From Zeus faber (taxonomy: Eukaryota > Chordata > Actinopteri > Zeiformes > Zeidae): a DNA stretch of 64,000 bases. The stretch spans positions 15,475,042-15,539,041 of the forward strand of contig OY482848.1 of NCBI GenBank assembly GCA_960531495.1. Direction: 5' to 3'. Below the pieces are notes generated by a model. That model ran no database searches, was not told the DNA's origin, and was given only the letters and a program-made list of their open reading frames with translations. Positions 45,453 through 58,959 of this stretch are shown here, piece after piece; position 1 is the stretch's first letter, and every line of letters begins with the position of its first letter. A program made the position numbers and the translations under genes.

Positions 45453-48400
45453 AACGTGCTCCTGCTGCCGTTTGGAGCCCCGGTGCTCGGCTTCAGGGTC
45501 GCAACCCCGTGTTGTCACTCCGGAAGAGACACGCTCGAGATGTAAGGAAATCCATCTCCACTGCATCGGATTTCAAAAGACCAAAAACAGTTCCCAAACA
45601 GCCAATTTGATGGACATCCTCCATTGTCACCGAAAAAGGGACCAAATATCTCAATCATCCAATAGAATACAAAAGATAGTAATTCTATTGACGGGACCAA
45701 TGTTAATAATAGATCCGAGGTGTCAGTTTGCAAAATACCCTCTGGTACCTGGGAGGTCTCAAATGCTCTTATTAAAACAATTAAGGAAATAAGAAATGAC
45801 TCCAACATCAACAGACCAGACCCCATGCACAATCAGACCAGAATACCTCTGCTTCTCATTATTCATTTTTATTAAAAGGCTGTTTCTCAACAACCAAAGA
45901 GTCGCATTCATCACTATATTCACATGTTTTTTTACCCCCTCAATTGGTTGTTCTGAATTGGCGATGAACATAGCAACATACTAAGTAGTAAATATATTAA
46001 TATAAAAAATATATACACTTGTCAAAATGATGAATCGGTATAATATATTTCCTTTTATTTGATTATTTTGTATTCCCTATTATTATGTTGATTATTGATT
46101 TCCTTATTATGTATTTCCATGTATAACATTACTATTATGCTTTTCCTCCTCTTTCCTTATAATGTATTTCCTTATTATTATGTGTTTCCTCATTATGTGC
46201 TTCCTTATTATTATATGTCTGCTTATTATGATGGATTCCCTTGCACAGGGTAAAACTCCATGAAGGGTCAGTATTTTGCGGCGTAATAACCCCGTGCAGT
46301 GATATATCAGCTTGACTCGTCGGACTGGAAATAACCCACGTACAGAGACTCCCATTGGAACCCGAAGGCAAAAGAGAATCTGTTTCACTAAAAGTCAACA
46401 CGACGTCTCTGGAGATCCACAGAAACCTCCGGCCGACATGGACCGTCTAGAACCCAACTAACGGAGACCGACCCTCCCAAAAAAGGCAGCAATTCAAATA
46501 GTTCAGTGCTTTAATGACTGAAACGCAGCCAAGTCATTTCAGCGGTGCATTTTTGTGGGAAATATGTGGGAGAGCAACGAGAGGCTCGAGAATCCAAATA
46601 AGTCTCTGGCCCTTTGCTTTCTCTTGCCATTGTGTTTCTGGCGGGCATTGTATATTTTATGGATTTCCCTCTTTTAGCTGTGGGTGTTTTATTACAACTT
46701 CAGAATGACAGCTTTTCGGCTTTTGAAACAGGCCTGACACAAGGAAAACAAGTCAATAAAAACCCAATTCCTAAACACAATCCAGCTCCTAAAGCGGCGC
46801 TCAGCGAACCATAAGCAGAATAATCATAATAATTACAATAACTTGGGATAATAATCATTTCGAAAATACAGATCATATGTTTCACTCAAAAGCCGTAGTT
46901 TGTGTTCCTTTCCCTTTCCCATTGGCCTCATTTCATTACTTGAGGAATGCAGATATGCAGGAGGTGGTTATTCAGGGATCATTTCTATCGTTTTAAGACA
47001 GCTTGGATTTTAAGATATGAGGACCTCGGCAATCCTACCTTAGCGACACCGACAAATATTAAACAGAGCATCAGCGTCATACTAAACGATGTGAAGTAGT
47101 TCATATAGACCCAGATAATCTTCCAGAAAAGTGCTATTCTACCCTAATTATTACTTAGCATCACGTCACTGCCACCGGCCGCACAATAGCTTCCTGTCAT
47201 CGGCTCTGTGTTTGCTCAAGCCTGCCACTCATTAGCGGACCCCCCTCTGAGTGAATGAATGGACGGAGGACATTGGTGGGTGTGGGGGTGGGTGGGGGTC
47301 ATCACACTGACCCTGCGTGCCCACTCACTCACTCTCGCTCGTTCGCTTGCTCGCTCGCTCGCTCCCCGTCCACACTGGAACCCAGAGGGGACCGTGTGTC
47401 CCGCAGCTCGCATGGGTGGGAGAGAGATATAATGCAATTATGCAACGCCAGCCCCTGCACCGTCAGCCTGCATGTGGAGCCCAAGACGCATCCGCTTCAC
47501 AGGACGCTGATGCGAGCGGAAAATGTCGAGGGGAGAGAGCGGAGTAGGGGGGGGACGGACGGAGGGACGGACGGAGGGACGGACGGCGGGAATGACGGAA
47601 AGATCAGGGGAGGGAATAGAAAAGGCCAAGAGCAAAGACGGGGGCCGATAACCCCCGATGACGGAGAGAAAGACTCGCATTGAGTGGAAAGGGAGATACT
47701 GAACACGGGAAACGACGAAGAGAAAATGAGATTCAAAGAGGAAGAAATAACCCTGAGCTGCTCGCGGAGAGAGCAAGCACAATGGGGGCTGAAAGTGCCA
47801 CAATATAAGTATGCGGCATTATGTAAGCCGAGGCCGTCTGGGGACAGAGCACAATAACCGGAGCCGTTATCTATCTCAGCCTCAGACACCGGAGCCCAAA
47901 AAAAAAAAAAAAAAATCAAAGCTCCAAATTACGGCCGGGAATGAGAATAAGCAGCGTGACCAAACCCTGGACGAGAGCAAAGAAACGGGACTGATTAAAC
48001 AGTCGATGTTTAGTACAGCGGGGAGATCTTTTAAGCTGTTTTTTGTTTTTTTTTTCCATTGGTTTTGCACTGGACCTCCTTATATAAGACGGAATATTTT
48101 AGATGTAACTAATGCAGTGTAGCATTTAGATGGAGCATGTTCAAACATTATTCCTCAGCAATTCCCCAGTAACTTAAATTGCCGACAATCAATCTCTTTT
48201 TGAAGCTCTAAGAACAATATTACAGTTAAAGGTGCAACCGAGCTGCAGTTGGGGGTATGTACTGTAAGGGTATCACGTATTTCAAAATTATAATATAGAT
48301 TGATTTTAGTTTAGACATTATAGTTTAGTCACGTGTTTCTGATTTACAAATACCACCTTAATTGTCCTCGGACGTACATTTGAATTGTCGGAACGGGCGA

Positions 48401-49140
48401 CGCTCTTGCGGTACAATAACATTTGACGGTGGTTGAATGGCTTTTTCTTACGGCGCTGATCAAATCCATCTGGCTCGAGTGCCAAATACCAGACAATCTC
48501 AATTCCGATGATCCGCACCAATTAAGAGCGGAGGAAGAAGAAGTAGAGGAAAGAAGGAGAGGAAGAAAAAATAAATAAAACTGTGAAAAAAGCGATAAAA
48601 GATGAAATTATAAGATGGTTGAGTTATTGTTGAGCGTTGTGCAGAGGCATGTCTGGAATGTTACAGCTTTGAGACTCAAGCGGGATGTCTCTTTTTTTTT
48701 TATTTCATCACTCACTACTTATTACTTAACCACCAACAGGCTGGAAGATAGTTTATTTTGTTATTGGGTATTTACAGGAATTGAGATATGAAGCAACATG
48801 AATTGAGATATCTCTGGGTCAAATGCACCGTCATTGACTTCCAGGCAGAACTGTTTCCACTAGTGCAGACTGACACATTACGCCGATGACACCACGCTAC
48901 ATCTACCGTATGTGTTCGACAAGGGGGCGTGCGCCGTAGGAGCCAGTTTGTGTAGCGTTCTGGGCCGGTCGTGTAATTCTAAGTGTTGTGCGTGTGTTGG
49001 GGGGAGAAGGCTGAATTGTTTTGGGTGATCAGAGATGCTGAGTGGGAATCGATCTGCAGCAGCGGCAGTGGGCATTCAGCTGTTTGCAGATGAGGTGGAG
49101 GATGGGATGGTTCTGGTTCGTTTGAGTTCGTTGGTGCCTT
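44401..49140. other. Intronic or intergenic sequence
   Basis: No gene recognised. Small simple repeats: TG at 45421-45449, ACGG/GGGACGGACGG words at 47553-47586, and a TTCCTTATTAT-rich region at 46040-46240. Confidence 0.45.
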
Positions 49141-49141
49141 A

Positions 49142-49147
49142 CACACA

Positions 49148-49226
<79 letters not shown>

Positions 49227-49227
49227 G
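49142..49227. repeat. (ACGC)n and (CA)n microsatellite
   Basis: ACGC units then CA with CGCG. Confidence 0.92.
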
Positions 49228-51250
49228 CAAAGGTTACTTTAAGGCACGGAAGCCATCACCCGGGGCTAAGATTACAGCCCCATACATAGCCAGAATTCCT
49301 CAGGTACCAGTGTTAAGTGTAGCGCGTGGAGATAAGAAGAACTTGATTGGCCGGGGGTCTATATTTACTGCCATTAGACAAGACCCTTAGCCTCTGAGGC
49401 CACGGGAGCGCTGGGAAAACTCTATCTGAAGAACCTGCGCCGGGCACTCTGAGCCCCGGCCCAAATTATTAAGACGTTTCACTGCAGGTGTCAAGGAAAG
49501 TATGACGTCATGGCTATTTCGGCGCATTACAAATACTTCTCCTTTTCAGGTTCACGTGGATTTGTAAATTTCCAACGTATCCAACTCCATTTCAGTCGCT
49601 TGTTGCATAGTTCCCGTTGTTATAAGAACGGGAGAGCTTTTGAGGTTTTGAGGTTTAAGGGGGAACAGGAAACTAATATTTGGACATATTTCCCAAGCTC
49701 AAATATGCTTTGTACCTGGAAGGAATTTCACACGCGCGCACGGGGAAATATGCCTTGTGATGTTTTTGGGAATCCGACAAAGCGACTCTGTGTGTTGAGA
49801 CGGGGGAAAGTGGAGCATAGGAGCGGACCTGGACCCGGACCACGGGCCACGGGCCACGGACCGGGGGATGGGAAGGGCTCCGCACCCGAGGGGCCAGGGT
49901 GACATTCCACCACACCTGTGAGAGCGGCCTAATGGAGGGATTTGGGACATGGCTATTGTTGAGCAGGAAAGAAGAGAACGAGTGGAAAAAAAAAAAAAGA
50001 GTGTAACCAGAGATGGATGGGCAGGTAGAAGGAGGGAGGGAGGGGGTGACACGTTGGAAGGTATGATGGGTTTGAGTCGGCTTCGGGGCCATATAGTAGA
50101 CTGATTATTATTGCATTTCCGACATAGGGGTGTGTGATATTAGGATATTCGTTGGTGAACGATTAAAAGGTCTCCACGATCTGCCTTTGCAGAGGGATGG
50201 TTAGTGTGGTGCTACAGCGCACATTCTGTCGGCTGCAGTTTATGGCTCATACACGCATCCAAAGTTGTTTTCTCAGCCAAATCTTAAATCACACCGGTCC
50301 AATTTGCTAGTCCGTGATTTTTGAATGAGAAAGAAAAAAAAAAAGACACGGAACCTAACACGGAGCACTATTTCCACTTGTTTTGTTTGGGGACGTTCCC
50401 CGTCAACGCAGAAGAGCAGCGGGGAATATATAAGCGCCGGTAGTGATGTGTCGGTCGCCAACGAGTCTGAGAGCCGATTTCCTTTAGATTTTTTATTTTT
50501 ATTTTTGTAAACGGATACGAGAAAGAACAACAGGGTGATCTTAAAACGTATTTGTTTAATACGATCCCGAAACGCCTGACTTTGGTAATAACATTAAGAG
50601 CCAAGCAAGTATGCTGCGCCGGTCGCCCCCTCCACTCCGCCCCCTTGGAGCGCAAATTGAAATTGCTGAAAAATAAATTGGAGGTGGAGAACTTGCCTTT
50701 CTTTTTTTTTGTTTTGCATGTACTTTGCATATTTTTGCTTGCATTGCTTAGCACTGACAGTGCCCACCCTGTTAACCTGTTTTTATAGATTTGTACATAT
50801 TTCTTATTTCATTTTATTTTTATCTTTTTTTTGACTGGCGCGGTCCTGATCAACTTCTCCTGAATTTTTCCACAGGAATGAATAAGGTTGGTAAAGTTAT
50901 TTTATCTTATCTCATCCAGCACAACACATTACATATTGTTTAAATGTAAAAAAAATAATGAAACGACACTACATGTACTTTATACAAATATACAATGAAA
51001 AAGAAAATGAGCTCAGAGTTGTTATTTCTGGAGGGCACAAAACCCCGGTTTTTATTTGACACTATTTTTTCCGGTCGCGTGTGAGAAAAGACAGAAATTC
51101 TGTCCTTATAGCCTATCATTTTGGGTTTGGCAAACTGAAAAAAAGAATGTCACTGGTGATTGGTTTGGTAAGGGCTTTTGTGTGGTTGAACTACATTTCA
51201 ACCTTCTTTCTCTAACTTCTATGGTTACCAAATAAAAGTGTTATATTGTG

Positions 51251-51251
51251 T

Positions 51252-51342
<91 letters not shown>
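51251..51342. repeat. (TA)n(CA)n compound microsatellite
   Basis: About 9 TA units followed by about 36 CA units. Confidence 0.94.
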
Positions 51343-51344
<2 letters not shown>

Positions 51345-52111
51345 CAAAATTCAAAATTCCCCCAAAAATTGAAATGGTTGTGTAAAAGCAGAATACATCA
51401 GAGAAACTACATTATTCACCTGTTTCCAACACATTTGAAAGCCACTGGAATTTGAAGTTGCCGAAAACAAGCAAGTTTAATCATATTCCTTTGTCTATGG
51501 TTTATGTTTATTCCTTTTTTGTAAACCGATCATCTAAGGGTTGTCAGAGCATATACAATTTGAAGGTAATATCTGTGGCAAGGCGGCGTCTTGCCGTACA
51601 GTGCGACCCCCGTCTGAAGCAACACCAATGTTTCCGAAGAACATTAAATATCGGTGCCGTCTGGGTGTTTTTCCTGTGCAATCTGGCCGCGGCGGTCAAG
51701 CCCTGACCTTGTTTCTGGCAGAGAGCAGGTGCACGGGAGAGTTCTGAAGCTGAAGGAAATCACGTCTTACCGTCATAAACTCAGACGGCTGGAGCCTCGC
51801 TGGGCAGAGTCGGCTTCTCAGAGGCTGCGCCCAACATCCGATGGCCTTCCTTCCTCCTTTTATAATTATTATTATTATTATTATTATTATTACTGTTATC
51901 GTTCTTCTCCTTCTCCGGAGACGCCTCGGCTTGGAGTCGAAGCTCCACTCCCAGATTTGGGTGTGTGTGGTACCCGGGGAGCGCAGATAAAGAGGAGCCG
52001 GTGCTGCACAGTTCCCTGTTTGGGTGAAGCCGTGATCGGATAGGGCTATTTCCAGACGCGCTGGTCTACGGCACTGGAAAGTTACCCCCAGTGTACGTAG
52101 ATGGGTGGGGG

Positions 52112-52116
<5 letters not shown>

Positions 52117-52149
<33 letters not shown>
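52117..52149. repeat. (CT)n microsatellite
   Basis: Pure CT run. Confidence 0.9.
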
Positions 52150-52151
<2 letters not shown>

Positions 52152-52727
52152 CCCTCTCTCTTTCTCCATCTTTCTCTCCAACCCACATACCGAACCCACC
52201 ACCTAGATATTTGACATGTAGAAGTCAACGCGCTATCCCCAGCATGGACGTCCCATCCCACGGTGGCAGCCAGACATGCCTCCCACCAGATAAGAAGGGG
52301 GGGGAGTCAAATGATGGATAACAGGAGGCCTGAGCGGAGGAGTGCGTGACAGGCCGCACACTCCCGTTCGGCCGATGATGTCAATCTGGGAGCATGTAAA
52401 GTGGATTTCTGCGTCTGAGGCGGATCTCAAGTGCGAGAAATGTCCTCACATTAAAGGAGGCTTTCGCTTTCTGTCGTTCAGCGGTGGTTGCCTGTCGAGG
52501 GGAGAAAGGTCAGGCTCGCCGCTGAGTAGAGGTGCACGTCCACACGCAGGCGCACACATCCACGCCCGCTGTCCACTGCACTGTCTGAAATGTACCGTCC
52601 ATCTAGCTCAATGAAAATTTGAAAAAAAAAAACAAACAAACAAAAAAAAAAAGATATATATATTTTTTGACTTTACTCAGTTGTGTGATTGACAAACTTC
52701 TACATAGGCAGGTATATTTAGTCGCGC

Positions 52728-52848
<121 letters not shown>

Positions 52849-53929
52849 AAAGAGAGGTCAGCCTGCACCACCTTTAGACCTCGGACTCCCTGCTATTCCC
52901 AGAGTGATGATGTAACCACTACTATTAGCACCTCATATTTAGAGTCTGGTTACCTAAAGCCACCCATGCAGCTACTGTATAATAGGCTATTTGGATGGCG
53001 TCCACTTCTCCCCTTCACACCCAGACCCGATAAAATGAACTGTCACGAAAAAAACAGACACCAGGAACCAGGAGCTGTCCAGCGGGCTGTGATTTAAGGT
53101 GAATTGCTGCTACAGCTGGCCCACAAATCAACGTCATCGTTATAACTCCAAGTAGTCTCCAAGTGGTGTTTGATTTGATTTGATGGTGTATTGGGATTCC
53201 TCATATCGTAGTCCGAATTAATGTTGTTAATTAGATATAACCTAAAATTGAGGAGGGAGTTGTATTTAAGAAACCAACATTTTAGTGTGATGTTACATAA
53301 TGACCATATATAAAAATTGAAAATGAATAGTTTAAAATCACTTGGCTGTCACAGAGCTTCCGTACATACAAAATAATAGTCGCCCTTGAGCTGCTTTGGT
53401 TGTCTGATTTCAAATTCCTTCACTGAGGCAGCGGATACGGATGCCAAAAGGTGAACGGGAGGAGCGCCAATAAAGAGCTGGCAACACCTTTCTCTCGTCA
53501 TGACCTGAAACCAAACTGTTTGCAAAACAGTTGGCGGCAATTTCATCGACTCATATCATTATGCTGTTCATTGTAAATGTATGTGAGTCGCACGGCGAGC
53601 TATTAAAAACAAATTTGCACAAGGTTCGCTCATTTCTCACTTCCTCCACATGAATCTTCCTGCCCGCTGCCGTGCTGGGAGAACCTGTCCAGGGACTCTG
53701 TAATTCTTTACAGGAACGCCTTGAATGCGTCTTAACCGAGTCGACTTTTCTCCATGTGTGTTAAAAAAAAAATGGAATTAACAAATAGCAGGGACAGAGC
53801 GGCATGTCCAAGCAATAGAGCACGGTCATGTTGTTTCTTTGTCACATCTGGTCCTGTTATCAACCAGCTCATCACTGAGCGCCAACGTCCAAAAAAATAA
53901 AAACATTTAAAAACCCTCCCCGGGTAAAA

Positions 53930-54260
53930 AGGAACAGATGCCGCGGTAAGCAAAGCGCCAGCAAACATGACGGCGCAGAATTCCTCAGCCTCCATCCTCC
54001 TGGACACGCCGAGCGAGGAGCCGGCGGACGGCCCTGACGGGGCCGCGCGGCGTCACGGAGTTGAGGAGAGACGCGGCGAGCGGACGAGCGCCACCGTCGT
54101 AAAAAAAACCTCGGGGGAAGCACAATCGGAGGAGGGGGCGGGGGGGTCCCGGATGAAGTTCAACTGCATTAAAGGACGGGGGCGCCTATCTTCTCCTTGA
54201 CACAACCTTCCCACATCGAGACGTGATTCGGGAGATCCCGGTAAACGTTGGAGCCGCCGT
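53930..54260. promoter_or_regulatory. GC/CpG-rich island, possible alternative promoter
   Basis: CpG-dense sequence (GCCGAGCGAGGAGCCGGCGG, GGGCCGCGCGGCGTC) in an otherwise AT-rich region. Open frames run on both strands but none is recognised. Could be an internal promoter of sorbs2 or of a non-coding RNA. Confidence 0.35.
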
Positions 54261-54546
54261 CGCATGTTACGGTGCCATCATTTCAACCTCCCGGATCCTC
54301 GCTGACAGACCACGGGGGCAGCGTTGCTGACTTATGATGCCCGCCATGTCAGATTCCTGGGTCCAAGGCTCCAGTAACCCAAAACCTCCCAACCCCCCCA
54401 CCCGCCCCGCTATTCTGCTCACCCAGTGCGTTTTGTTTGTAAACACGTGCCCAAAAATAATTTGGTAAACAATTAAAAGTAATATGTTGCACTGGCGGCG
54501 ATATTCATTTCCTCATTAAAGTACCAGGGAAAACTATTTTTATAAG

Positions 54547-54597
54547 AGCGCGCACACACACGCGCGCGCACACACACGCGCGCGCACACACACACAC
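54547..54597. repeat. Alternating (CG)n/(CA)n tract
   Basis: Three repeats of GCGCGCGCACACACAC-like units. Strictly alternating purine-pyrimidine, hence Z-DNA-prone. Confidence 0.85.
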
Positions 54598-55439
54598 GAG
54601 CGACTCAGGACTGCACAGGCCGCGTCGACACGCTCACACCAGCCCAGTTTCAACACCCAATTCATTATCAGCTCGAGCGCGGCGGGCGAAGTGGCGGGAT
54701 ATAAAAAGAGCTATGCGTGAACACACTGCAGTGGCACCGAGCGGAGCGACCATTTAACTATAGAGCGGGAGCAAATGCGAGGGGGAAATATGGAAACACG
54801 TCTGGACCCTGGGTGGTTCTCCGTGCACCGACCAGCGAGGGGAAGGAAAGTCACGCGCTGCACTAGTTTGCTCCTACTCTCGTGTTATGATAAGCCTGTT
54901 TCTAACTTCATGTTTACATGACATTATGTCATTCAGGCGGACGCTTTTGTGCAAAGCAGCTCACAACACTGTAAGTACGTCTTTTCAGAGTATCAAACAA
55001 TTGTACAGCACAGTACAGTCACAGCCACAGCTCAACTTCCTGGAGGGATAAGCAGCACTAATAGAGACGAAACAGAAAAGCAAGTGTCAATTAATCAAAT
55101 ATTTTATTTTCTGAAAGCTGCCATGCAGCTAAATTAGTCTAACACATCCCTTATTATTAGTTGTATTTTTTCGATGACACTGTCCTTGTACATGAAAATT
55201 GTACTCAGCCCAATGGAGACATTTTGATTCTGATACGATTTCCAATCAGAAACGCCCTTGACAGAATTAAGTAGAACGCAAAACTCTCCCAAAAGCGACT
55301 CCGAACAACAGCGTTTCTCCCCTTCCCACTGACAGACCAATGTAAATAAACAGTGACTGCAGCCCCACCCCAACCCCCATCACACCTCAACCCCACACAG
55401 TGTAAATGTTCTCTCTGGTGGACCCCACACACACACACA

Positions 55440-55532
<93 letters not shown>

Positions 55533-55772
55533 TTCCTCTTGCCTCATTAAAGTGCCCAATCCAGCTCACAACCCTCCCTGACAAGTAACAGTATCTGGAC
55601 GTTGGCAGCGCCGCTCAAGCCCTTTTGGCCGACACTGTTACAGCCCGGGGGGATTTGCACATCTATGCCTGGTGTGGGGTTAAGGGTTGAGTGGGCTTTC
55701 TTTAGCGTTACACCTCTTTCATCAAACTGCAGAGACAGAGGAGAGTGGGCGCCACCGTGGGGGGTGGGCCGC
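54598..55772. other. Intronic or intergenic sequence
   Basis: A TATAAAAA word at 54701-54709 downstream of the GC island; otherwise no gene. A CA tract is at 55425-55531. Confidence 0.4.
55425..55531. repeat. (CA)n microsatellite
   Basis: About 50 CA units with one GA interruption. Confidence 0.95.
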
Positions 55773-56421
55773 GTCCCTGAGCCACACACTAAGGAGTTCA
55801 CAGACATAAAAGTTGTGGTGTTGTGTATACTGTCCCCTCGGTCGTCAGTCAGTCGGTCATTCAGCCAGTAAGTCAGTCAGTCAGTCAGTTCGTCCGCCAT
55901 GTAGATAATAGCCCAATAGCAAAAATTTGCTAATTTGCTTGTCCCTGAGCCATCTACGAAGGAGTTTACAGGGATAAAAGTTGTAGTGTTGTATACATAG
56001 TGTCCCCTTGGTTGTAAGTCAGTCAGTCAGTCAGTAAGTCAGTCCGCCATGCCGATAACAGTCCAATATCAACATTTTGACCAAAACGAAAGGGGTGCGT
56101 GTCCCTGAGCCATGTACTAAGGTGTTTAGAGAGATAAAAGTTGTCGAGCAGTATATATGCGGTCCTCCGTGTCCTCTACTTGTTCATTCGTTTGTTCATT
56201 CACCGAGTAGATAATACTCCAAAATCAACATTTTGATCCAAACGGAAGTGGGGCCATGTCCTTGACCCACGCACTCAGGGGGTCACAGAGAGTTCTAGCG
56301 CAGTATAAATACTGTCGCCCCGGTCGTTGGTTCTCTCGGTCATTGGTTGGTTCGTTCGCCAAGTAGATAATAGTCCAAAATCTAAATTTTGATCCAAAGA
56401 AAAATAACTTAGCATCTGATG
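55773..56421. repeat. Tandem array, four diverged units of about 160 bp
   Basis: Units begin GTCCCTGAGCCAC at 55773, 55941, 56101 and 56258. Each carries GGAGTTTACAGRGATAAAAG, a TATA-like GTATA word, a CGGTCGT/TCAGTCAGT stretch, AGTAGATAATAGTCCAA and CAACATTTTGATCCAAA. Unit lengths are 168, 160, 157 and about 164. Short TCAG subrepeats expand inside units 1 and 2. Confidence 0.9.
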
Positions 56422-56930
56422 GTCCCTCAGCTCTCTCTTCAACTACAACTCCCATACGAACACCTTAATTATCATTCAACACCTCCCAGCTTTCAATACC
56501 CATGTACAGTATATGTTTACAAGCTCCCTTAATGTTCATTGTTGCCTTTCATGCTTGAAGCAGGACTTGTGCTCACACCGTAAGTCTTCCTTATATCTGT
56601 AATGACTAAATCACATTAGTAGTCACAAATAAGTATGAATTCCTGCCAGTGTACTACACTTAGAATTGTGATTTCCTTAGGGCCTTGGTGGTATGTTGAT
56701 GGTTTCACGCATATATAACGTCAGTTAAAGGGTAATGTTAATATCATATTAGCAAGTATTACATTACAGTTCAAAATTCAATCAAATGTCCCTCCTCCAC
56801 TGCCGTACCTCCTTATAATTCTACCTCTAATCTACCTCTCTTATCCATCAAATATTGGAGAATCAAGGTGACAAGGTGTTAGGGATGGTACGTGCTAACA
56901 TCATAGCCATAACTTCAGCTGTGATAAACC

Positions 56931-56971
<41 letters not shown>

Positions 56972-57489
56972 ATATTCTGCATGGCACAACCGGTGGGGAC
57001 TGGTTGAAGACAGGGTAGAAATGTGTCCAATATCTTCATGATCTAAATCAACTATGGGGAAAGGTTGTCATGATAATCTGATGTGGACCTTTAAAGAATT
57101 AAAAAATAAATAAAAATAAAAGGAAAAAGGCCCCTTTCATCATCACAGCTTCTGGGAACAAAGCGACCGAGACCTGTGACATCAGCCCGGAGAGGGCAGG
57201 GGGCTCGCTCGCTCTCTCTCTCTCTCGCTCTCTCTCTCTCAGCAGTTAGCAGGTGCAGGCAAATAGCACAAACACAGACATACTTCCTTGCCCCCGCGGG
57301 CCGTAAATCAAGTCAAAGTGCGTGGGCATTCGATGGGAGTGATTATATATAAGTGGAGAGAGGCTCTTTACCTCTGGAGCAAAGCCTTCCCAAAAGCTTC
57401 TGATGGCCAACTGTTGCTTCTCCCATGATGCATCTCCTCTCCATCTGCCTAAAACAAATTGAGTCACGCCAATATACAACATCCTGCAC

Positions 57490-57552
<63 letters not shown>

Positions 57553-58284
57553 AAACCCAGACAGAGGCTTTGGGGCGAGGGTCCCGCGGCGATATCACAC
57601 TGTATGCATTTACAACACCTCCGCCCTATCACACCTACTCCTCACAGAATATTCAAATGAGTCAGAAGCCGTTCACAATGGTGAACCCCTGTGACTTTCC
57701 TGCATTACATCACCCCTTCATGCACGGGTGGGTATTACCCATTTGCTTCCTGTCAAAAGCCGGAATGAAGAATCTGGAGTATAATAGACGACCGGGACGA
57801 AGATTAAGGCTGCAAACGCTGCGTAACATCACAATCACAATGTTTTTAATTGGCCGAGTATATTTCCATGTATGAGGAATTTGACTTGGTCTGGGGTCGG
57901 TGCAATGTTGTACAGCCAGATTGAGAGATAAGGTATAAAAAAAATGGTTAAAGGTCATTAAAAAAAAACAACACTAATCTATAAAACTCAAAAAATTATA
58001 TATAGACAGATATACAGAACATGCTCTATCTGCACAAGGTAAATGAAAGGGGCTTCTGGCAGGGGAGTAAGTGGCACCATGGCTGCTCGGACTGAGTTCA
58101 GGTATAACTACAGTTGGAATATTTCTGTGCAGAATGAATAAACATGCATACAATAATATGGACACGGATAACAACTGATGACATACTCCCCAGATTAACA
58201 TTTACCACATTAATGCAATGAATGACATTGTGTAGAAAAGGCACTACCGGATTTTGTTCTTTAAAAAAATGAAATAATGTCCTT
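56422..58284. other. Intronic or intergenic sequence
   Basis: ATC trinucleotides at 56932-56971, a CT tract at 57210-57240 and CA at 57491-57547. No gene recognised. Confidence 0.45.
57491..57547. repeat. (CA)n microsatellite
   Basis: About 28 CA units. Confidence 0.94.
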
Positions 58285-58673
58285 TAGAGCTGCAACGGCT
58301 ACTCGATTAATCGATTCGTTGCCAACTATTAAACGAACCAACTATTTTGATAATGGATTCATCATTTGGAGTCATTTTTTTTTTTTAAGAAGAAAATTTC
58401 CAAATTCTCTGATTCCACCTTTCTTGAACGTGAATACCTTCTGGTTTCTTTCGTCCTGTATGGCAGCCAACCGAACATCTTCGGGTCGGGGACTAAAGCA
58501 AGACACCTGAGGACGTGGCCCGGGGCTTGGGGGGGGGGGGACGAAGCGAGCAACATTTTTCAGCGTTTTCCGACATTTTCTCGACAAACCAACTCACTCC
58601 GCCAACTCCGTTCACGGAGAAAACAACCCACAGATTAAGCGGTGATGAAAATAATCGTTGGTTGCGGCTCTGA
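58285..58673. mobile_element. MITE with AGAGCTGCAAC termini (ATTAATCGATT class)
   Basis: The left end is TAGAGCTGCAACGGCTACTC with GATTAATCGATTCGTTG; the right end AAAATAATCGTTGGTTGCGG with CTCTGA is its rough inverse. The interior AACTATTTTGATAATGGATT and a decayed middle match a teleost-wide non-autonomous DNA repeat that I recognise. The centre has gained a G run. Confidence 0.85.
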
Positions 58674-58959
58674 TATGCGGTCGAAGCAGGACGTTGAACC
58701 GATATGCCGATAAGAAGCCTCTGTTATTGTTGATCGAAGTGGTAGGATCCCTCTGGGGGGGGGGGGGGGGACATGTCCTACATGCAATAACAAGGATGCC
58801 TTCCATCCCTCTCTCCTCTCTATACCCTCGTCTAGCCATCGGAATGCGCTCCACCTCAAGGAGTCTATAAAGAGTTCTGATTCCAAATCAAAATAAGAAA
58901 GAGAGAGAAAAAAGAAAAACAAACCCAAAAACCGTTTATCAACGACACTACGTGCTAGG

